Source: Candidatus Fibrimonadales bacterium
GTDB taxonomy: Bacteria > Fibrobacterota > Fibrobacteria > Fibrobacterales > Fibrobacteraceae
DNA: 11,065 nt
Direction: 5' to 3'
Assembly (NCBI GenBank): GCA_009788135.1
Contig: WQSA01000063.1
Coordinates: 1 to 11,065 of the forward strand
The notes under the pieces were generated by a model. It ran no database searches. It was given only the letters and a program-made list of their open reading frames with translations, and had not been told where the DNA came from. Every line of letters begins with the position of its first letter. The first letter of the stretch is position 1. Below, piece by piece: positions 7,013 to 11,065 of this stretch. Both the position numbers and the translations under genes were made by a program.

Positions 7013-7026
7013 TTTTTCTATATTTT
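7013..7026 (+). promoter_or_regulatory. Candidate -10 region of the MCE-HPr-ptsI operon
   Basis: TTTTTCTATATTT, with TATATT at 7019-7024, is identical over 13 nt to the run before the bactofilin gene. The leader would be about 20 nt and contains GGAGG (7035-7039). No convincing -35 lies 17 nt upstream (GTGAGC). It is divergent from, and close to, the cmk promoter. Confidence 0.35.
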
Positions 7027-7050
7027 ATCCTGCCGGAGGCTTGTTCATAG

Positions 7051-7959
7051 GTGAAAAAGGACACGACATTATATTTTATTGTAGGCTTGGTTGTAGTTGT
7101 AGCGTTGTTTATTTTGGTTTTTGGAATATTCTTTTTAAACGATAAAGATCCGCGCGAAACCTTTATAACCTACCATTTGCGGTTCAACCAGGTCAGCACG
7201 CTGGCTCAGGACGACCCCGTTAAGGTTAATGGCGTCAAATTGGGCAAGGTGGAGAACATATCCCTGCAAGGAACCAGGGTTCTCGTTAGAATTTCGCTGA
7301 GGAACGATGTAAAAATACCTAAGGATTCGGATATAAGGGTGCAGAACATAGGGCTTTTGGGAGAGCGGCAAATAGGAATGCTTTTGGGGGATTCCTCATT
7401 GTTTTGGACTGAAAGAGATACAATACAGGGTCAGTTCGATGCCGGCATAGCGGAAGTTATGGGCATGGCCGGCGAGGTTCTGGACAGCGCGAAAATTATA
7501 ATGAACATAGCTCACAAAATGCTGGACTCCACCATAGCGACCCAGGATTTCAGGGACCGGTTCAACCGCATACTGCAAAAAGCGGAAGATTTGGAAGACC
7601 AGGCCACCAACTTGATTGCGAGAGCAGACCCTGCATTGCAAGGTAGCCTGGCCGGGCTGTCCGTTGCCACTAGAAAGATAAATGATATTTTGGACGAAAA
7701 CAAAGTTCCACTTAAAACATTGGTGGCCGATGCCAACGACTTGCTGGGACAAACCAACAACCTGATGAACGGAGCGGATGCGGCGGTGCAAAGAGTTTTG
7801 GCTTTAACTGCGAAATTGGAATCGAAAAACAACACGCTGGGCATATTGCTGAACGACCGCAAATTGCACGATGATTTATCCACAACAATTCATTCGGCAG
7901 ACAGTCTTTTTCGCTTGATCATAAGAGACGGGCTGGATGTAAACATAGATTTCTTTTAG
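7051..7959 (+). CDS. MCE/MlaD-family lipid-transport substrate-binding protein
   Basis: The product is 302 aa and starts at GTG with GGAGG 11 nt upstream. One hydrophobic anchor (about 8-29) is followed by an MCE domain (about 39-117) showing DDPVKVNGVKLGKVENI and IPKDSDIRVQNIGLLGERQIGM, typical of MlaD. A long helical region (about 130-290) follows, with heptad-like hydrophobic spacing. MCE proteins form periplasmic hexameric rings or tubes that carry lipids between the inner membrane and the outer membrane or the outside, driven by an MlaEF-type ABC transporter. The helical tail suggests a tube-forming type rather than the short MlaD. No permease or ATPase gene is adjacent; the next gene is HPr, 9 nt on, so the two genes are probably co-transcribed. 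Confidence 0.88.
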   Translation: MKKDTTLYFIVGLVVVVALFILVFGIFFLNDKDPRETFITYHLRFNQVSTLAQDDPVKVNGVKLGKVENISLQGTRVLVRISLRNDVKIPKDSDIRVQNIGLLGERQIGMLLGDSSLFWTERDTIQGQFDAGIAEVMGMAGEVLDSAKIIMNIAHKMLDSTIATQDFRDRFNRILQKAEDLEDQATNLIARADPALQGSLAGLSVATRKINDILDENKVPLKTLVADANDLLGQTNNLMNGADAAVQRVLALTAKLESKNNTLGILLNDRKLHDDLSTTIHSADSLFRLIIRDGLDVNIDFF

Positions 7960-7968
7960 GAAGGCATA

Positions 7969-8241
7969 ATGATAAGTCGCAAACTCATAGTAGAAAACTC
8001 GCTGGGCATCCATGTAAGGCCTGCCGGAAACATAGTCAACATAACGGGTCCGGCGGCAAGCTCTGTTGAGCTTGTGTATGCAGGGCAAAAGGTAAACGCA
8101 AAATCCATTTTGAATTTGATGATGCTGGTAATTGTGCCTGGTTCGGAAGTAGAATTCATTATAAATGGAGTGGACGAGCAGAAAGTGGCAGATGAGTTAA
8201 CGGAATTATTCAAAAACAAGTTTTACGAAGATGCATCCTAA
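7969..8241 (+). CDS. ptsH: Phosphocarrier protein HPr
   Basis: The product is 90 aa, a normal HPr length. The phosphorylated His15 is in GIHVRPAG (13-20), and Ser46, the site used by HPr kinase in bacteria that have it, is in AKSILNLMML (44-53). Enzyme I phosphorylates His15 at the expense of PEP. The start has AAGG (7960s) a few nt upstream. The intact Ser46 context suggests regulatory phosphorylation is possible, but no hprK is in the window. It is followed 13 nt later by ptsI. No sugar-specific EII gene is present here. Confidence 0.93.
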   Translation: MISRKLIVENSLGIHVRPAGNIVNITGPAASSVELVYAGQKVNAKSILNLMMLVIVPGSEVEFIINGVDEQKVADELTELFKNKFYEDAS

Positions 8242-8254
8242 GCAAGAACCAAAA

Positions 8255-10027
8255 ATGAGAAAAGTGTTCGCGGGGAAAGCGGCTTCTCCGGGTTATGTTA
8301 TTGCAAAAACCAAGCGAATTCTCCGGCAAAGATTCTCAATTTCTCCTATCAAGATTTCTGAGGACGACACTGCGATTCAAATTGAATCTTTTCGCAGAGG
8401 AATTTTGCAGGTAAAAAAAGAGATTTCGTCTCTGAGGGATTTGACGATTAGAATGGCCGGCAAAGACGAAGCGAGAATTTTCGATTCGCATTTGATGATT
8501 TTGCAGGATCCCTCTTTGATTGACGATGTTATTTCTCTTATAAAAAATGATTTGTGGAATGCGGGTTATGCGTTTCATATTTGCATGCAAACTTTGATAG
8601 AGAATTTTGAGAAGAGCGATGGGATTTTCAAAGAGCGCGCTCAAGATCTCAAAGATATTTACAACCGCGTGTTTTTTCATTTGAACAGCGACGAGAGCAG
8701 TTTGGTTGTGCAGGATAAGGTCAAAGAAGGCGTTGTGCTCACCGGATTTTCCATTGGCCCGAATATGCTCATGCATTTTGAAAAGGGGAAAGTTCTCGGC
8801 CTTGCCATAGACTCCGGCAGCGCTACAAGCCATGTTTCAATTCTTGCGCGTTCGATGCAGATACCGGCCGTGATGGGCTTGACAAATTTATCCGAATCTC
8901 TTGATGCGGACGAATTGCTCATTCTAGACGGTACCAATGGGATAGTAATCACCAATCCGGACAAAGAAGACATTGAGAAGTACAAAAAGCAGATAGAGGT
9001 TTTTCAGAATCAAAAGCTGGAGCTTTTCACCATGAGGGATTTGGAGCCCATAACCATGGATGGAAAGTATATAAGATTGAATGCGAACATAGAGAGATTT
9101 GAGGGAGCGAGCGAAATAATTTCTTTTGGAGCGACAGGCGTTGGGCTTTACCGCTCGGAGTTTCTTTACTTTGGTCGAGATTCCCTGCCCACGCGGAGCG
9201 AGCAGGCAGAGGCTTACCGCAACGTGACTTATCAGTTGGATCCGTTGCCTGTAACAATAAGGACTTTGGATGCCGGCGGCGATAAAATGCTATCTTCGAT
9301 CAGCATGGAGACCGAAGCGAATCCTTTTATGGGTTGGCGTTCCATAAGATTTTGCCTGGACCGTCAGGATATTTTCAGGGAGCAGCTTAAGGCACTTATA
9401 GAGGTTGGCGACAGGGGCAATTTGAGGATTATGTTTCCGATGATTTCCGGCGTTCTAGAAATAGAAAACGCAAAGGAAATTTACAACGATTGCTGCGAGG
9501 AGTTGAAAGCCGAAGGTTTTGTAATTCCGAAAATAGAGATTGGCGCGATGATAGAGATTCCGGGCGCAGTCATGATTATAGAAGAGATAGCGAAGAGGGT
9601 TGATTTTTTGAGCATAGGCACAAACGATTTGATTCAGTTTACGCTAGCGGTTGACAGGTCCAATGCGAAAATTTCTTCTATGTATGAGCCTCATCATCCA
9701 GCAGTTTTGCGTTCTATAAAGATGATAGTTGACGCAGCGCACAAGGCAGGTATTCCTGTTAGCGTGTGCGGCGAAATGGCATCGGATCCGCTCAGCACTT
9801 TAGTGTTGATGGGTCTTGGCGTGGATGAGTTTTCCATGGTTCCCTGGTGCATTATGGAGTGCAAGAAGTTGATACGTTCAGTAAATTACGACGAAGTCAG
9901 GGCTATATCAGCAGAAGTTCTGAAATTTCCGAATTCGGATAGCATAAACAAGTTTTTAAGAGAAAAATATTCTCAAAAGATAAAAAACCTAGGCATTTCA
10001 AGTTTTATAACGTCCAGAAACTTTTGA
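8255..10027 (+). CDS. ptsI: PTS enzyme I (phosphoenolpyruvate-protein phosphotransferase)
   Basis: It takes phosphate from PEP and passes it to HPr His15. From ATG 8255 (MRKVFAGKAASPG) the product is 590 aa. An in-frame ATG at 8231, overlapping ptsH by 11 nt, would add 8 residues unlike the family; neither start has a strong Shine-Dalgarno. Counting from the 8231 ATG, the phosphohistidine is H201 in SATSHVSILARS, the PEP-binding arginines are R308 (LYRSEF), R344 (RTLDAGGDK) and R370 (MGWRSIR), the GTNDL-Q-TLAVDR loop is at 463-476 and the acid/base cysteine is C513 (VCGEMASD). The Arg of the usual GGRTSH motif is Ala here. Everything needed for catalysis is present. Confidence 0.95.
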   Translation: MRKVFAGKAASPGYVIAKTKRILRQRFSISPIKISEDDTAIQIESFRRGILQVKKEISSLRDLTIRMAGKDEARIFDSHLMILQDPSLIDDVISLIKNDLWNAGYAFHICMQTLIENFEKSDGIFKERAQDLKDIYNRVFFHLNSDESSLVVQDKVKEGVVLTGFSIGPNMLMHFEKGKVLGLAIDSGSATSHVSILARSMQIPAVMGLTNLSESLDADELLILDGTNGIVITNPDKEDIEKYKKQIEVFQNQKLELFTMRDLEPITMDGKYIRLNANIERFEGASEIISFGATGVGLYRSEFLYFGRDSLPTRSEQAEAYRNVTYQLDPLPVTIRTLDAGGDKMLSSISMETEANPFMGWRSIRFCLDRQDIFREQLKALIEVGDRGNLRIMFPMISGVLEIENAKEIYNDCCEELKAEGFVIPKIEIGAMIEIPGAVMIIEEIAKRVDFLSIGTNDLIQFTLAVDRSNAKISSMYEPHHPAVLRSIKMIVDAAHKAGIPVSVCGEMASDPLSTLVLMGLGVDEFSMVPWCIMECKKLIRSVNYDEVRAISAEVLKFPNSDSINKFLREKYSQKIKNLGISSFITSRNF

Positions 10028-10064
10028 TTAACAAACATTTATCGTCCCTAAATTCACGGCTTAA

Positions 10065-10093
10065 TTGAGAGTTGAGAATGGAGAATTGAGAAT
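10065..10093 (+). repeat. Dispersed purine-rich repeat, copy outside genes
   Basis: TTGAGAGTTGAGAATGGAGA and onward to GAATTGAGAAT: same 7+7 nt pattern as in cmk but with A for G at several places (GAATGGAGAATTGAGAAT), so a degenerate copy. Its purine-rich strand is the + strand, opposite to the copy at 10376-10399. Confidence 0.7.
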
Positions 10094-10117
10094 AAAATGT
10101 AAACACTTGTTAACATT
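10094..10117 (+). repeat. 24-bp quasi-palindromic repeat, left copy
   Basis: The core is TGTAAACACTTGTTAACA (10098-10115), an imperfect dyad in which 11 of 13 positions per half match when flanking AAAA/TTTT is counted. The full 24 nt recurs without mismatch at 11042-11065 in the same orientation. A dimeric regulator's operator or a recombination site would look like this. Confidence 0.8.
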
Positions 10118-10128
10118 TTCCCTTTTTA

Positions 10129-10168
10129 TGCATTTTTCTCCGGAAAAATCTTTTAAAAAGCGTCTAAG
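10129..10168 (+). repeat. 40-bp imperfect inverted repeat, left arm
   Basis: It begins TGCATTTTTCTCCGG and ends GCGTCTAAG. It matches the reverse complement of 11001-11040 at 33 of 40 positions without gaps; the ends (15 and 9 nt) are most conserved. It lies between the 24-bp palindrome and the Shine-Dalgarno of the Rpn remnant, so it resembles a promoter/leader module. Confidence 0.8.
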
Positions 10169-10200
10169 GTATAGGAAAAAACTAACCCGGAGAAATTTCC

Positions 10201-10404
10201 ATGCTCGAGCTTGTCGTAAAAGTTTACAACATCAACAAGGGCCGCAACGAGGAGCTTATGAGCCGCAGCGCTGTTTTGAAAGAATACTCGATTTTTATAT
10301 ATTTGGTAAGAGAGCATGCCAGTTCAACCCCGCACGCTAGCCCAGCGACCTTCCCCCACAAGCTCCGAGCGTCTTCTCACTCTCAACTCTCCACTCTCAG
10401 CTAA
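10201..10404 (+). pseudogene. Rpn/PD-(D/E)XK transposase-family remnant
   Basis: The 67-codon frame begins MLELVVKVYNINKGRNEELM and continues to VREHA (about residue 39). This resembles the segment around the LEL-V-VYNIN-G-N motif of Rpn-type recombination-promoting nucleases (putative transposases with a PD-(D/E)XK fold). Everything N-terminal to it is missing (in-frame stop at 10183-10185) and the remainder after about 10320 is unrelated, ending inside a copy of the dispersed repeat (HSQLSTLS). GGAG (10189-10192) lies 8 nt before the ATG, so a short product could be made, but it would lack the nuclease core. The homology call is by memory of the family motif and is moderate. Confidence 0.6.
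10376..10399 (-). repeat. Dispersed purine-rich repeat, inverted copy
   Basis: On the - strand it reads TGAGAGTGGAGAGTTGAGAG plus GTGAG-like ends, matching the cmk copy almost perfectly. With 10065-10093 in the opposite orientation it brackets the Rpn remnant. Confidence 0.75.
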
Positions 10405-10423
10405 GCGACTAATTCAGCATTTA

Positions 10424-10957
10424 CTATATTGTAAGCGGGGAGCTAGTTGCTGGGATAGAATTCGGTTTTTTGGCTGCGCCTATCGTTCCTTCTAGCTTTC
10501 CTATTCCTGTCAGTTCCAGGCTATGGATCTTTCTCCCTTGGTCGGCAATCACCTTTCCTGTTATGAATGCGCAAGTATCTCCGTATAATGGAGCAACAAA
10601 TCTATTTATAGATTCTACTTTGCTCCTTTTTTTATAGTCCGGATGGTTTAAAACTTTGGTTGAATTTTCATATAAAAAAACAATATCAGCGGCGGCGGCG
10701 TAATGCTGTTTTTCCGTAAAGCCGTTTTTAGCAGTAGAGCCTCTTATTGAGTTGATAATTTTCCTTGCAGAGTTCTTGTTTATGTATCTTTCTATGCCGT
10801 CTCTGTTTTTTATTGCTATCCTGCCGCCGTTGCATCTTATTTGGCTGAACAGCCTCGTCTTCGCCTCATCCTTAGAGATTCCCATTTCATATTCCCTAGC
10901 CTTGCCTTCCGGCACGTTGGCCTTCGCAGCTTCTATGCATTGCGCAATGTTTCCCAT
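10424..10957 (-). CDS. Small accessory protein with an LPD3/MuF-C-like domain
   Basis: The product is 177 aa from ATG 10957, with GGGAG 7 nt upstream; the frame is open to an ATG at 11011, but that one lies in the repeated leader and has no ribosome-binding site. Order: helical N-terminus (1-40), GGRIAIKNRDGIERYINKNS (44-63), NGFTEKQHYAAAADIVFLYEN (78-98), NHPDYKK (104-110), SINRFVAPLYGD (116-127) and GRKIHSLEL (141-149). This pattern resembles the LPD3-type domain found at the ends of large phage polyvalent and MuF proteins, often beside BECR-fold nuclease toxins. No signal peptide or membrane segment. Here it is a stand-alone protein; function unknown. The last 25 residues are a low-complexity tail. 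Confidence 0.6.
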   Translation of the reverse strand: MGNIAQCIEAAKANVPEGKAREYEMGISKDEAKTRLFSQIRCNGGRIAIKNRDGIERYINKNSARKIINSIRGSTAKNGFTEKQHYAAAADIVFLYENSTKVLNHPDYKKRSKVESINRFVAPLYGDTCAFITGKVIADQGRKIHSLELTGIGKLEGTIGAAKKPNSIPATSSPLTI

Positions 10958-10964
10958 AAAAAAA

Positions 10965-10969
10965 CTCCC
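10965..10969 (-). promoter_or_regulatory. Ribosome-binding site that fixes the start at 10957
   Basis: GGGAG on the - strand, 7 nt before ATG 10957. The upstream in-frame ATG at 11011 is preceded only by an A/T-rich run from the inverted repeat. The 54 nt between them are therefore better read as leader than as coding sequence. Confidence 0.7.
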
Positions 10970-11000
10970 ATTCTGTCCCGGAGCGAATCCCCGGTACTTA

Positions 11001-11040
11001 CTTAGACGCATTTTAAAAGGAAAATCCGGAAAAAAATGCA
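11001..11040 (-). repeat. 40-bp imperfect inverted repeat, right arm
   Basis: Reverse complement of the left arm with 7 mismatches, 4 of them a TTTT/AAAA exchange in the middle. It lies 43 nt before the ATG of the LPD3-like gene; the left arm lies 32 nt before the Rpn remnant's ATG. Both therefore occupy the promoter/leader position of inward-facing genes. Confidence 0.8.
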
Positions 11041-11041
11041 G

Positions 11042-11065
11042 AAAATGTAAACACTTGTTAACATT
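11042..11065 (+). repeat. 24-bp quasi-palindromic repeat, right copy
   Basis: Identical to 10094-10117 over all 24 nt, in direct orientation, although the neighbouring 40-bp arms are inverted. The window ends here, so the repeat may be longer. Confidence 0.8.

Larger units (their letters stand above)
10028..10200 (+). other. Intergenic stretch after ptsI
   Basis: About 173 nt with no convincing gene and no hairpin-plus-T-run terminator for ptsI. It contains one dispersed purine-rich repeat, the 24-bp quasi-palindrome, the left 40-bp inverted-repeat arm and a Shine-Dalgarno before 10201, each listed separately. The stretch 10028-10064 shows no recognisable feature. Confidence 0.6.

Noticed and set aside
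10065..10340. 91-codon frame across the region after ptsI
   Set aside because: It begins in the dispersed repeat and runs through the 24-bp palindrome and the inverted-repeat arm; no ribosome-binding site and no recognisable domain.
10065..10399. CRISPR array
   Set aside because: The repeats are short purine-rich tandem units without regular unique spacers, and no cas gene is present.
10129..11040. Phase-variable invertible segment between the 40-bp arms
   Set aside because: Arms are only 33/40 identical, with the differences in the middle, and no invertase gene is in the window. A shared promoter/leader module explains them more simply, though inversion is not excluded.

Overview
The window looks like chromosomal DNA of a Gram-negative-type bacterium of moderate GC content. 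The best guess is a member of the Fibrobacterota or a relative. That guess rests on gene content and order (parAB, M23 peptidase and bactofilin together; an MCE/MlaD-like gene with HPr and enzyme I) and on recurring TTTTTCTATATTT promoter-like motifs. It is an inference, not proven by any marker here.

Positions 1-2123 (+ strand) hold a segregation and cell-envelope block: the 3' end of parA, complete parB, a membrane-anchored M23 peptidase starting inside the parB stop codon, and a bactofilin. Positions 2104-3845 (- strand) hold tRNA-Ala(CGC), a short Sfp-type phosphopantetheinyl transferase and a U32 family protein of the TrhP type, packed so tightly that they may share one transcript. Positions 3876-4517 (+) encode a divergent HhH-GPD DNA glycosylase. 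It abuts rpsA (six S1 domains), which lies behind cmk on the - strand at 4518-6968. A near-consensus promoter (TTGACA, 17 nt, TATATT) drives cmk-rpsA with almost no leader. From 7051 to 10027 (+) run an MCE/MlaD-like substrate-binding protein, HPr and PTS enzyme I.

The last kilobase (10028-11065) is accessory. It has a remnant of an Rpn/PD-(D/E)XK transposase-family gene and a convergent small gene that resembles the LPD3-type domain of phage polyvalent/MuF proteins. Both are preceded by copies of one upstream module: an imperfect 40-bp inverted repeat at 10129-10168 and 11001-11040, with an identical 24-bp quasi-palindrome outside each arm in direct orientation. A purine-rich 7+7 nt dispersed repeat (GTTGAGA/GTGGAGA) occurs twice here, in opposite orientations, and once inside the coding sequence of cmk, where it is translated in frame.

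The core genes are ordinary. The paired-module cassette and the repeat built into cmk are the items most worth following up.
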